DNA of 64,000 nt from Liquidambar formosana (lineage: Eukaryota > Streptophyta > Magnoliopsida > Saxifragales > Altingiaceae): positions 29,603,675 to 29,667,674 of the forward strand of contig CM077824.1 of assembly GCA_039720395.1 (NCBI GenBank). The letters run 5' to 3'. Of the stretch, positions 20,871 through 32,322 are shown in pieces. The first letter of the stretch is position 1; every line of letters starts with the position of its first letter. The notes under the pieces were generated by a model. That model saw nothing but the letters and a program-made list of their open reading frames with translations, ran no database searches and was not told the origin of the DNA. The position numbers and the translations under genes were made by a program.

Positions 20871-23800
20871 ATGGCCCCGAAGCGAGTTCGTGGTGATGAC
20901 GATGGCTTCGTCATCAACATGTGGGACCCACAGCTTTCACCAAATGCTATCCCGGAGATTCTGTATCGCCCTACGGACCACCGTTCCCAGATTGCACGGC
21001 AGCAGCGGGTATGTTACAAAAGATTTGATTTTTCCTTCTAAAGCTTTGATTTTTATTAATGCATGCTAAAAATTCATAATTTACATAACTTATGATACCT
21101 AATAAACCTATAAAAAAATATTGTGAACTCTGACAATAACACAATAAAGAAGAAATGGAAATGGCGGGACGAAACAGGGGCTGCGTGTGCACAGAACCTG
21201 GGTTTAACGTCTGTGTACGCAATACCACTGGTTGCGTACGCAACATTAATACTCAAGTGTTCTCACAGCAAACCTCGAAAATACCTGCCTATCTGACCTA
21301 CTTAGGCTAAGACTCAATTATGATTGACGTTACACTGGGGAAAAAAAAGGGGACATCCTATATAGCGGAAACATGTTCCCCATAATGCGTACGCATGTTG
21401 GGAATCAAACTAGAGAGGAAAAATACAAAGGCGGAATTTAAAATTTTTCCTATGATTCCCAAACCCATGAATCTTAATTATGCTTAATACAAAAACCATA
21501 AACCTAACTACCAAGAGAGTTAGGGTACTTACAGTTGAACAAGTCTTGTCCTTTATGCTCCAAGCTTTGTCTTCTCCTTTTTGCTCCAAGCTTTGTCTCT
21601 AGACAGCGGTGAATGAGCAGCCCAAGTGTGCTGCCTCCAACGGTATCCACACCTAGCTTGAGCTTGAAGTCCTTTCCTTCTTCTTCCTTGTTGTTGCTAG
21701 AGGTGGAGAAGAAAGAGAGAGAGAGAGGGAGAGCTGTAATTTTTAACCAGCCCTTCGGGGAGAATGATTGTGATGATGTCATCACTTTATAGTGGGCATT
21801 ATATAGCCCACTAATAGGGCCGGCCAAGGGGGGATTCCAAACCCTAATCTAATTTGTGTAATTACTCTTAATTACACAATTAGCCCACTAGTTTGCATCA
21901 AATACAAATTAGCCCCTTAAAGAACTTTTCTTTAATCACTTATACCCTTTCTCTCATAGACAATTAAGCTCTCTTAGCATGATCAGTGTGTAACCCATTG
22001 GGTTCACATCATCAAGTAATAGGAACAGCACAAGTTGTGCACAATAGAACACTTTCCATTAAGGGTCTAATTGAAACTCCTTTCAATTCCCTAATTGATT
22101 ATAACTCATTTATATCAATTAGGGCTTTTACTAACCATGAGTAACACCTAGCATATGGCTCATGGTGTGGTCCTTAATGAGGTGAATAGTCATTTACAAA
22201 GAACCCTTCTGTTATAGTTTACAGGTTACAATTCCATCCTTCCATCAACACAATGTCTCCAATTGAACTAATAGGACATGGAAGTCTGTCAAGTCCCTAG
22301 TTCAATTACTTTATACTCATTCATTAATATCAACTCAATGATGAACTTATGGAAACTCCTTTCCATATTCATTCTACCATGGGCCCATGGATTTAATGAG
22401 TTATATTCAATGAATGCTGTATGAGACATTCACTCTCTTTTTCCTGAGAGTGATGGATTCCTTGTTGATCACTCACATGCCTTCACACACATAGCAGTAG
22501 GGCCAATGAACACCCTTACAGACCCCTGAATAGGATCTGCACTTAGTGTTATCAAACTTCTAAAGCTACATGTATAAGACAACCATGGTGTCTCAGGTCT
22601 AAGGATTACTTGTACCACTATAACAATGAGAAACTGATTGACAGGCAGGTTAAAACTCCATTCAGTTTATCTCATATCTTTGGTCACATTCAGTGTACCT
22701 ATTCTGATAATAGGCACCCACTTGTTGGTTGTAGTGTCTCCACACAAATAGCTTGAGACTAGCTATCCTCCTATAGAGTCAACCTAACAAGTGCTAGTCC
22801 TATGGTTCATTACTGTCCATCATAGTGAACCTTCAACTAGGAATGATTTAGGAGTTTAGTACAGAGATATATTTACAGTCTCAAAATTACAACCCTTTGT
22901 AATTTCATATTCTCAACTCTAACTCCATCGACATATTATGTAAATATAAATGATGCATATAAACATAATAGAATAAGCCCTTTTATTAAATCAATAATAA
23001 ATGTGACATATATAAATGAAATCAATTTATTGTTCTTAATCCCTAAACAATCATCTCCATGATTGGCTCTAGGGCATAATCCTAACAACGCAATCATCAC
23101 TGATGCGTACGCAGTATGTGTACAGGATTCCTGCCCCATGATGACAAATACTGGCGTTGCGCTCGTATGAGTGAGCAATGCGTACGCAATGCCTTAGAAT
23201 TATGAACCAGAGTTTGACCTTGTGTACGGAATCGAACAGAATGCACACGCAACAACACCAAACCTCGAAGGCCCGACCTTCAACTTTGAACAGTAGGCCT
23301 AATGATGACACGGTAGGGAGAGGGCAGTGGGTTTCACTGTGTGACGGCCAAAGGTGGCGGGTGCGTACGCGCCTGGCTGTAATGCTTACGCGATGTGATT
23401 ACTGGACTATATGTGCACACGCATCTCATCCCAGTGCGTACGCATCTTGTCCCTGGGACTGTTTTGCGTACGCACCTGTTGTTATGCGTACGCAATAATG
23501 TAATGCAATTCTATTTTATAACAGTTGTTTATTGTACATACCTGTTGCATACTTACCTGTCTTTGGCTTTTGCAGATTCTAAAGAAGAAATACGGGCGTG
23601 GTAGTATGGACAGCTTGACCAGCTGGTGGGGTCGGCTCACCGACGAGACTCGACAGTTGGTTATTGATGCGGGCTTTGGGAAGCTTGCCACTGACACCAT
23701 TACGCGCCGTCTTGGCCCGACACTGGTGCTTGCCCTAGCCAAGCGGTGGTGGGACACCACCAACACCTTCCATATAGCCAGACAGGAGTACACCATGACC

Positions 23801-25355
23801 CCGTATGACTTTTACCGCTTGACTGGGCTGAGGATGAGGGGACGGCGGTTTACTTTTGAGCTGACAGAGGCCGATCGCAAGGCCTTGACCTTGCGTTTAT
23901 TAGGAGTTCCTTGTCCATCTGCTACGCTGAAGTACCCGGCCTTGCTCGCTGTGTACTCTGGGAGAGGTCAGGATACTGCGGAGGATCGCACACAGATGGC
24001 GCGAGCATTCATTCTATACTTCCTTGGCGCCTTTCTGGTTGCCAATTCTGCGCAGACGGTGGAGCCCGGATGGCTGCTGGCTTTGGATGATTTGACTGCT
24101 GCGAGAGAGTATAGCTGGGGGAGTGCGGTCCTATCTCATCTGTACGCCACTATGGATTCACTGAGTCGGTTAGTGTCTGATCCTACTGGGTGTTGGCGCT
24201 TGTGGGGGGTAAGATGCTTCCTTTCCTTTTTCTTTTCTGTATTTTTCTTTTTCATTTTTGACTGTAAATGGTAACATCTGAACTGTACAGTTGTGGGCTC
24301 GTGAGTATCTCACCCTAGAGCCGCTGATGGATGGAGACGAGGCTTCCCACATCGTGGTCAGGGAGTTTCTGGACAGACTGGATAGAGTAAATGCTCTTCT
24401 CTCCTTTTCTTTTTTTTTTCTTTTTTTTTTTTTTTTTTTTGTTTAAACTGTACTAACTTCCTCTTTTTGCAGGTGAATGCCCGACCATGGGTGGGTGCTC
24501 CTGAGCTGGGTCCCCAGGACTGGGAGGAGGATGCACGGGAGATGTCGGAGATCTCCTGTCTGCTATCCTATCCTCGGGCACGCGCCTTCTATTTTGCTGA
24601 GAGGGTGGTGCCCCAGCTCACCCTCGACCCGGAGCTGCGCCAGAGGGTTCCTTATGATCCGCCTTCCTTTTCACTGATCCCCTATTCTATGAGCGCAGCG
24701 GATGTGGAGGAGTGGCGAGAGGGCATACATTACCTGTCTCGACTGCTAGGACCTTCAGAGAGTTATTCTACCTTTGCACGCGAGCGGCTAATGCCCCGCC
24801 TTGTAGGACATCAGGTATTTTGATTGTTTCTGTGTTTCCTTTACCTGTTCTTGATATTTGATGCTCACTTTACCTGCTTCTTTTCTGTTAGGTTCCTTTT
24901 GCTGGTGCTCCTGGTGAGGGATTCCCACCTGTATTCCCTTCTTGTTCTGTCCCACTCTTTCGCCATGACGGCCGGATCCGTGAGGTGCGCATTCAGCGAG
25001 ACATGACGGCCTATCCTTGTCCTATTCCTCCTTGTACACATCAGGTATGTTTTCTCTATTTTGCAAAAATGTGGTTATCATGTGATGTATGCATGTCCTA
25101 ATTGTTTTTCCCATTTTTCCCTGTTAGCTTATGCTCCCCGAGACTGAGTTCATCTATCAGATGATAGGCGGACTCAAGCAGCTATGCATTGATCAGTCAC
25201 AGACTATCTTGGAGCTGCGGGGAGGCGCGGGACAAGGCGGTGGTGGTGATACAGACAGTGATGATGATGATGATGGGGATGGTGATCAGGAGAGCGTGAT
25301 GCAACCCCCTCGTGGTCGCGGTGGTGCCAATTCATCCAGTGCTCAGAGGCGATAG
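20871..25355 (+). CDS. Six-exon plant mobile domain (PMD) protein, antisense gene of outer element
   Basis: Exons 20871-21008, 23576-24208, 24291-24386, 24473-24814, 24892-25044, 25128-25355; all introns GT-AG and phase 0; open frame of 529 codons. Motifs fit the PMD family (PF10536, relatives of MAIN/MAIL1 and the PP7 long form): FHIARQEYTMTPYDFYRLTG, YSWGSAVLSHLYATMDSLSR, GCWRLWG-LWAREYL across the exon 2/3 junction. The C-terminus has a glycine run, an acidic stretch (DSDDDDDGDGD) and PPRGRGG. PMD proteins in Arabidopsis act in the nucleus in silencing and expression; here the role is unknown. Intron 1 (2.57 kb) holds solo LTR A and seven exact TGCGTACGCA sites. The leader is split by the inner element, leaving its promoter 17 kb away. 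The intact frame in an element whose pol is dead is notable. Confidence 0.8.
21391..23092. repeat. Target site duplications ACGCA around solo LTR A
   Basis: ACGCA at 21391-21395 and 23088-23092. The left copy is the right half of an exact TGCGTACGCA decamer at 21386-21395, so this LTR inserted inside one of the palindromes. Confidence 0.88.
21396..23087 (-). mobile_element. Solo LTR A, Copia-like
   Basis: 1692 bp bounded TGTTGGGAATC...CCTAACA. On the minus strand it starts TGTTAGGATTATGCCC and has a TATA-like CTATATAA near 21800, so it reads leftwards. Its own 5-bp duplication shows a complete integration followed by LTR-LTR recombination. It lies in intron 1 of the PMD gene and shares the family of solo LTR B. 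The Copia assignment rests on LTR style only. Confidence 0.85.
23101..23500. repeat. TGCGTACGCA palindrome cluster in PMD gene intron 1
   Basis: Exact copies start at 23104, 23179, 23435, 23465 and 23485, with one-base variants (TGCGTACGCG near 23362, and several CG-to-CA forms). Further exact copies in the same intron are at 21233 and 21386. The cluster ends about 80 bp before exon 2 and none occurs in any exon. Confidence 0.85.
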
Positions 25356-25633
25356 ATTTTTTTCTTTGTTCACTTGCCCTCTCTTTTCTCAGAACAGTTT
25401 CTTTATTGGTTTTTCGGGATGTGTATTAAACATTTGCACTATAACCTTTATTTCAGTTTATTTATTTTAGCAATTGTATGTTTATATAAGAAAATGCATC
25501 TTTCAAAACGCGAATCTCCGTAAACTACTGATATGAAAACAATCCGCCATGATTTAATCGGACAAACAAACCACTGTCATTCGGACTTGGTATCCGTCAT
25601 GAAAATCCGTTGGCAGAAATCCACACTGATGTG
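25356..25633 (+). other. 3' UTR of PMD gene, nothing else seen
   Basis: T-rich sequence after the PMD stop. No reading frame worth naming. It leads into a cluster of palindromes (25634-25715). Confidence 0.5.
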
Positions 25634-25715
25634 TGCACGGGAGATCTGATGCGCACGTAAGACAATCTGATGCGTACGCATCTTGCGTACGCAACATAGC
25701 ATCGAGCGTACGCAA
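25634..25715. repeat. TGCGTACGCA palindrome cluster upstream of second antisense gene
   Basis: Exact copies at 25671 and 25684, with AGCGTACGCA and TGCGCACGTA variants around them. It lies 150-230 bp upstream of the ATG at 25868, in promoter position for the second antisense gene. Confidence 0.8.
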
Positions 25716-25797
25716 CGCAATGCTCTGTGGGACCCACACAGCTGCATGAATATCCTTTTCCTTTCATTCCACCGCCTTCTTTCAAAAGCCCTTGATA

Positions 25798-25893
25798 ATG
25801 ACGAACCTTTCTGAATGCCTTAAATCATTTCTTTTATTCCATCACCTGTTTTCAGAAGTTCTTGATAATGGCAACTCTTTCGGATTGGATTAA
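25798..25893 (+). other. Upstream reading frame and duplicated leader of second antisense gene
   Basis: The leader repeats with a 70-bp period: ATTCCACCGCCTTC...CTTGATAATGACGAACC and ATTCCATCACCTG...CTTGATAATGGCAACTC. The first copy's ATG (25798) opens a short frame of about 31 codons that overlaps the main start (25868) in another register, so ribosomes beginning there would bypass the main frame. Confidence 0.5.
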
Positions 25894-26544
25894 ATCCTTT
25901 AATCGTCAGTTTCGCGAGGAGCTGAATACACAATTTCACTTAGCTTCTTTACTTGATCACTCCAAAGTGCGGGTCAATCAAGACTTTCTTCAATTGACTG
26001 CGGGATTTTGGGATCCTTCCCGTCATGTGTTTCGCTTCAACAATTCAGAGATGTGTCCTACCATGGAGGAGTTTGGAGCTATTCTCGGGCGTTCCGACTT
26101 TACTCATGTCCTGCTACCCTCAATCACCCAAGTTAAAGCTGAGGATTTAGTTCCCATATTTGGTATCTCTTTTCGAGTTGCTCGCAAGTTGTTTTCAGAT
26201 TCTCGAATAGACTTGCAGGCCTTGACCTCGTATTTCCATCAACCTCCTACTGCGGGTACAGATAACCAACCTCAGTATCAATTGAATGCTGCTTGTTTTT
26301 GTATCTTGGCAAAATACTTATTCATGGATGCTTCTAATTCTGTTGACACAACTCTGCTGCAAGTCCTTCCTGTCTTAAAGGTTCAAAATCCTTGCATGAT
26401 GATTTTAGCTGGTACTCTCAATGCTTTGAGCAAATTCATGAGAGGTGAGGTTTCCTTCATAGGCGGTAGTCCCCTTTTGCTGCAGGTGAGTTTCCTTCCT
26501 CCTTCTTTTTTTTTTCTTTTTCTTTTTTTTTTTAGTTTTGTTGC

Positions 26545-26657
26545 TGCTTTATTGCGTACGCATGAGTTGATGTTGCGTGCGTTATGTGTTGCATACGCAA
26601 CTGTTGATTGAGCGTGCGCATCGTTGCGTACGCCTCTTATCCTAATGCGTACGTATG
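26545..26657. repeat. Palindrome cluster in intron of second antisense gene
   Basis: One exact TGCGTACGCA at 26553, then TGCATACGCA, AGCGTGCGCA, TGCGTACGCC and TGCGTACGTA: mostly single-base departures, several of the CG-to-TG/CA type expected from methylation decay. Confidence 0.75.
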
Positions 26658-26741
26658 AATGCTTTGTTCTTTCTCCAGATTTGGCTTTTCGAGCGTCTTC
26701 AACTTGTGTCGGAACCGCAGTCGAGTCCTTGGACATACCAG

Positions 26742-28400
26742 TGTTGGGAATCGAACAAGAGGGAAAAATACAAAGTGCGGAATATAAAAATTTTTCCTAC
26801 ATAACCCATAGCCCATGAATCTAACTATGCATAACACAAAATCAAACCCTAACTACAAAGAGGGTTAGAACACTTACAGAATTTTTGTCTTCTCCTTTTT
26901 GCTCCAAGCTTTGATTCCGGACAGCGGTGAATGAGCAGCCCAAGTGTGCTGCCTCCAACGGTATCCACACCTAGCTAGAGCTTCAAGTCCTTTCTTTCTT
27001 CTTCCTTGTTGTTGCTAGAGGTGGAGAAGAGAGAGAGAGAGAAGAGAGCCTCCAAGGGGCTGGACGGCTAGGGTTTTTTGTGCAAGCCTCTTATGCCATG
27101 TCACACATAAGTGTGACTTATATAGGCAGCCCACTAAAGGGGGCTGGCCATGGGGAAGAAACCCTAATAGGGTTATATGTAATTACACTTAATTGCACAT
27201 TAACCCCTATTATTTGTATCAAATACAAATAGGCCTATAAAGAACTATTCTTTATTCACTAAAACCTTTTCTCTCATAGACTTTAAAGCCCTTCTTGCAT
27301 GATCAGTGTGTGACCCATTGGGTTCACATCATTAAGTAGTAGGAATAGCACGAGGTGTGCACAATGGAACTCTTTCCATTTAGGGTCTAATTGGAACTCC
27401 TTCCAATTCCCTAATTGATTATAACTCACTTATATCAATTAGGGCTTCTACTAACCATGAGTAACACCTAGCATATGGCTCATGGTGTGGTCCTTAATGA
27501 GGTGAATAGTCATTTACAAAGAACCCTTCTGTTATAGTTTATAGGTTACAATTGCATCCTTCCTTCAACACAATGTCTCCAATTGAACTAATAGGACATG
27601 GAAGTCTGTCAAGTCCCTAGTTCAATTACTTTATACTCATTCATAGATATCAACTCATTGATGAACTCATGAAACTCTTTTCATATTCATCCTACCATGG
27701 CCATGGATTTAATGAGTTATATTATGAATGCTATATGGGACATTCTCTCTCTTTTCCTGAGAGTGATGGATCCCTTGTTGATCACTCACATGCCTTCATA
27801 CACATAGCAGTAGGGCCAATGAACACCTTTGCAGACCCCTGAATAGGATCTGCACTTAGTGTTATCAAACTTCTAAAGCTACATGCATAAGGCAACTATG
27901 GTGTCTCAGGTCTAAGGATTACTTGTACCACTATAACAATGAGAAACTGATTGACAGGCAGGATAAAACTCCATTCAGTTTATCTCATATCTTTGGTCAC
28001 ATTCAGTGTACCTATTCTTGTAATAGGCACCCACTTGTTGGTTGTAGTGTCTCCACACAAATAGCTTGAGACTAGCTATCCTCCTATAGAGTCAACCTAA
28101 CAAGTGCTAGTCCTATAGTTCATTACTGTCCATCATAGTGAACCTTCAACTAGGAATGCTTTAGGAGTTTAGTACAGAGATATATCTATAGTCTCAAAAT
28201 TACAACTCTTTGTAATTCCATATTCTCAACTCTAACTCCATGGACATATTATGTAAATATAAATTATGCATATAAACATAATAGAATAAGCCCTTTTATT
28301 AAATCAATAATAAATGTGACATACATAAATGAAATCAAATGATTATTCCTAATTCCTAAACAATCATCTCCATGATTGGCTCTAGGGCATAATCCTAACA
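26742..28400 (-). mobile_element. Solo LTR B, Copia-like
   Basis: 1659 bp, same family as solo LTR A (same ends TGTTGGGAATC and CCTAACA). It has its own duplication ACCAG at 26737-26741 and 28401-28405, so the two are independent insertions and not the two ends of one element. It sits in the coding exon of the DUF7745-like gene. Confidence 0.88.
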
Positions 28401-28885
28401 ACCAGCCGCAATTGTATCGTCGTAGGCCTTTGATCAAACCTTTTCCCGACATGGATAATCTTCAGGCAATGGTTTCTAACCTTCCTTGCCATAATGTCCG
28501 GTGGTTCTGCCCCTGGTGGAGAATATCTGACATGACTTCAAGTTTGATTCTTTCCCACGGCGTGATGTTGGTTGGTCTGAAAGAAATATCCTACTGCCCA
28601 GTGCCCCATATTCAGCGTCAATTCGGAGAATCCCAGAGAGCTCTGAATAAAGACCATATGGGATACGTTTGTCCTCTTATGGGTCGCATTATTGAGCGCA
28701 TCCGGGAGGCATGGCCCCAAAGAGCCCGGACATATTCCATCACCGCCCCAGTGTTAATCAGCCCTTCAACGTCTTACTATGCTTGGCTTGCTTCTGATAT
28801 TGAGGAATCCAAGAAAGCAAATGACCAACACAAGCGAAAAATCATTGGGCAAAGTAGTTGTGATCGAAAAAAAACAAGGAAATGA

Positions 28886-29051
28886 TTTGCTACTTCGAAA
28901 TAAACCTTGCCAATCATATTGTATTTCATATCCTTTCCCCTTTTTAGTACAAGCAATCAACAAGATGTAACAGTTACTTAAATAAATAAAACTATTTTAA
29001 TTAAATTTTGCACTGATTCCAACCCATTGTTTACACAAGATTGAGTCCACT
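28886..29051. other. Short spacer between antisense gene and pol stops
   Basis: About 165 bp in which the plus-strand antisense gene and the minus-strand pol converge. AT-rich; AATAAATAAA at about 28980 could serve as a plus-strand poly(A) signal. Confidence 0.5.
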
Positions 29052-30690
29052 TTATATGTAGTATTTCCGGAGTCGGTCCAGATTGGTGGGCTGCGTGAAC
29101 TCGTTCCCTTCTTCGTCCATTAGCTTGGCTGCTCCTCCTGGCAGTATGGTTTTGATGATGTATGGACCCACCCAGTTGGGTCTGAACTTGCCCCTAGGAT
29201 CTGATACCCGAGTTAGCATCTCTTTGAGCACTAAATCTCCTTCCTTTAAGTTCCTCGGCTTCACCCTTTTGTTAAATGCTCTGGCGACTCTTCTCTGATA
29301 CCCTTGCACATGGTATAATGCTTTGAGCCTTGTTTCATCTAACAGCGCCAATTGTTCGTAGCGGCTTCTTTTCCATTCGGCTTCAGGGATTTTTCCTTCT
29401 ACCATGACCCTTACTGACTGAACTTCCAATTCCACAGGTAACACTACCTCCATTCCATATACCAGTGAGTAAGGGGTTGCCCCAGTAGATGTCCTTATTG
29501 ATGTTTGATACCCCCACAATGCAATCGGTAATTTTTCCGCCCAATCCTTGTAAGTTTCTGCTGACTTTTCAAGGATGTGTTTGACATTCTTATTAGCTGC
29601 TTCTACTACTCCATTGGTCTGAGGTCGATAAGGAGAAGATTTGTGATGTTTAATATTGTATTTCTCGAACACATCTTGGACTTCCTCCTGAAAGTGTAGT
29701 CCATTGTCCGAAATGACCTCGTGCGGTACTCCATACCTGCAGATAATATGAGTCTCAATGAATTTAGCCACATACTTAGCTTTCAACACCGTATAGGCTT
29801 CTGCTTCTACCCATTTTGTGAAGTAATCGATTGCTACTAGTATATACTCGTACCCCCCTGTAGCTTTAGGGGCGATCTTACCCATGATGTCTATGCCCCA
29901 AGCAGAAAACGGCCAAGGCGATGTCAATTGGTGCAATTCAACCGGAGGTGTGTATTGCATGTTGGAGTAAACCTGGCACTGATGGCATTTTCGTACGTAG
30001 TTCCCGCAATCTGCTTCCATGGTAGTCCAATAGTATCCTAGCCGAATGAGCTTCTTTGCTAGCATCCTCCCACCCATGTGAGGACCACATTCCCCTTCAT
30101 GTACTTCACTGATTAATACTTTGGCTGCCTTTTCATTAATGCACAACAAGTGAATACCATTGGGAGACCTTTTGAACAGACTTCCTCTACACAAGATGTA
30201 TTGCATTGCTAGCAACCTCAACGCTCGACGATCTTTCTTATCTGCTCCTTCTGGGTATTTGGCATGTTCTAGAAAATTCAGGATGTCGAAGTACCAGGGC
30301 TCTCCATCGTCAATTTCTCCTTCCATAACCATAATGGTGGTTTCATGGGCTGGTTGGGATTTCTGTTGTATGGTCAATGGTTGTAATCGGGCTCCTTCTG
30401 GAATGTGAATTAAAGAGGCTAATGTGGCTAGGGCGTCGGCAAACTGGTTTTGAGATCTGGGTAAGGGGGTAAAGGTTATTTTTCAGAATTTATGGGCTAG
30501 TCTTTCGAGGTGGTTTTGATAGGGTTTCAGGTGTTCTTCCCTGGTCTTCCAAATGTTCTGAACTTGAGCAATTACTAGTGCAGAGTCCCCGAAAACCTCT
30601 ACTTCTTCCGCTTGTAGTGTTAACAGTGCTTCTAGCCCTGCAATGCAAGCCTCATATTCCGCTGTGTTGTTTGAATTCTGGAAGTTTAGT
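29052..30690 (-). pseudogene. Outer pol: end of archaeal RNase H and integrase
   Basis: Minus-strand frame after a frameshift near 30690. It first gives the rest of the second RNase H (TAEYEACIAGLEAL, VEVFGDSALVIAQ, then TGA near 30487 in place of a tryptophan, then QNQFADALATLA). From 30377 there is an uninterrupted 441-residue integrase: HHCC zinc finger (residues about 90-135), catalytic GIDIMGK, ISDNGLHF and QTNGVVEAANK, and the C-terminal GPYIIKTILPGGAAKLMD. It is closely similar in order to the inner integrase. This part alone is well preserved. Confidence 0.88.
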
Positions 30691-32265
30691 TTACCGACAG
30701 GGGTATGTGTGAGCCTTCTGGCGTAATCAAAATGACCCCAATCCCATCTCCATACCGATTTGACGCTCTGTCAAAATACATCTTCCATGTCTTTAAACAA
30801 TCGATGTTCAAGAGGTTTTCATCGGGGAAATCATCGTTAAGGGCTTCCCCTAGCACTGGGTGTTTTCCACAATAGTCTGATACTACCCCTCCTTTTATCG
30901 CCTTCTGCGTGACATAAACCAACTCGAATCCGGCAAGTAAAAACAGCCATCGTGATAATCGCCTGTTGAGTGTTTGCTTCTCGAATAGATATTTGAGCGG
31001 ATCCATCCGACATATTACTTGGACTTCATAATTCATCAAGATGTGCCTTAACTTTTGAACGGCCTATACTAACGCAAAACACGACTTCTCTACCACCATG
31101 TATCTTGTTTCATAGTCATGCAACTTCTTGCTTAAGTAGTAGATGGCGTGTTCACATCCCTAATCATCCCGCTGTGCCAACATGCTCCCCAAAGCTTCCT
31201 CAAAGACGGATAAATACAACATCAATGGTTTTCCAGGACGAGGTGGAACCAGGATTGGTGGGTTTAACAAGTATTTTTTTATAGCTTCGAATGCTTGTTG
31301 GCATTGATCATTCCATTCTTTAGGCTCCCCTTTTCTTAACAGCTTAAAAATGGGCTCACAAGTTGAAGTGAGTTTTGCTATAAATCTGCTGATGTATTGC
31401 AATCTCCCTAAAAATCCACGTATTTCTTTTTCTGTCTTTGGCGGTGGCATTTCTAAGATAGCTTTGACTTTGGTGGAGTCTACTTCTATCCCCCTGTTTG
31501 TTACCAAGAACCCCAGCAATTTCCCTGATGTTACCCAGAAAGTGCATTTTTGTGGATTCAACCTCAACTTATATTTTCTGATTCTTTTGAAGAACTTCCT
31601 CAAATTCTGCAGATGACCTTCCCTAGTCTCTGACTTTACGATCATATCGTCCACGTATACTTCCACTTCTCGATGCATCATGTCATGCAATAATGTGGTA
31701 GCCATCCGTTGATAGGTTGCGCCTGCATTCTTCAATCCAAATGGCATAACTGTATAGCAGTATGTGCCCCATCCGGTAGTGAAGGTGGTTTTAGTCATGT
31801 CTTCCGGTGCCATCCGTATTTGATTGTACCTAGAGAATCCATCCATGAATGACATCAGTGCACTGCCTGCTATGTTATCCACCAAAACATCAATGTGTGG
31901 GAGAGGGAAACCATCTTTTGGGCAAGCTTTGTTGAGATCTCGGTAGTCTACACACACCCGTACCCGCCCGTCTTTCTTTGGTACTGGTACTATGTTAGCA
32001 ATCCAATCAGCTTGACTTACTGCCTGTATGAAACCCACTTTTAATAGCTTGGACACTTCTTCTTTCACCTTGATTTGCCATTCGGGTTGCATCCTTCTTA
32101 GACGCTGCTTTACCGATCTAAACCCTTCTTTGATGTCAATGCGATGTTGCACAATCTCGGGGTCTATACCAGGCATATCTTCGTAGGACCATGCAAACAC
32201 ATCTTGGAATTCCTCCAATAAGGTGCTGAAATCATATTGCTCTTGTATAGACAGAGTGGACCCAA
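30686..32265 (-). pseudogene. Outer pol: RT and first RNase H
   Basis: RT with FAWSYEDMPGIDPEIVQ, VPKKDGRVRVCVDYRDLN, YVDDMIVK and LRLNPQKCTFWV; the catalytic YVDD is intact. In-frame TAG at 31160-31162 and another near 31062 (where relatives have tryptophan) break the first RNase H. It continues to RMDPLKYLFEK and the start of the second RNase H, where the usual YFDGA reads YFDRA. A TAA near 32267 and a frameshift near 32335 separate it from protease. The element cannot make its own Pol. Confidence 0.88.
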
Positions 32266-32322
32266 TTTATATTTCCTTAGGATTTTCATTAGTGCCTAAG
32301 TTAATCATGATGGTTTCATTTT

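Larger units (their letters stand above)
25868..28885 (+). pseudogene. Two-exon DUF7745-like antisense gene of outer element, split by solo LTR B
   Basis: Exon 1 25868-26485 (206 codons), intron 26486-26678 (GT-AG, phase 0), exon 2 from 26679 to the stop 28883-28885. Solo LTR B plus one duplication interrupts exon 2 after codon 21. Apart from that insertion the frame is open (about 386 codons). Motifs: FWDPSRHVFRFN, CPTMEEFGAILG, AGTLNALSKF, GGSPLLLQ at the end of exon 1, IWLFERLQ at the start of exon 2; basic C-terminus. Same family as the intronless 8979-10268 gene, aligning across the intron position. The intron carries an exact TGCGTACGCA (26553) and several decayed ones. The function of the family is unknown to me. 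Confidence 0.82.

Noticed and set aside
21396..28400. The two 1.7-kb Copia-like repeats as the LTR pair of one element enclosing the PMD gene
   Set aside because: Each copy has its own perfect 5-bp target duplication (ACGCA and ACCAG), and the sequence between them is host-element exons, so they are independent solo LTRs.
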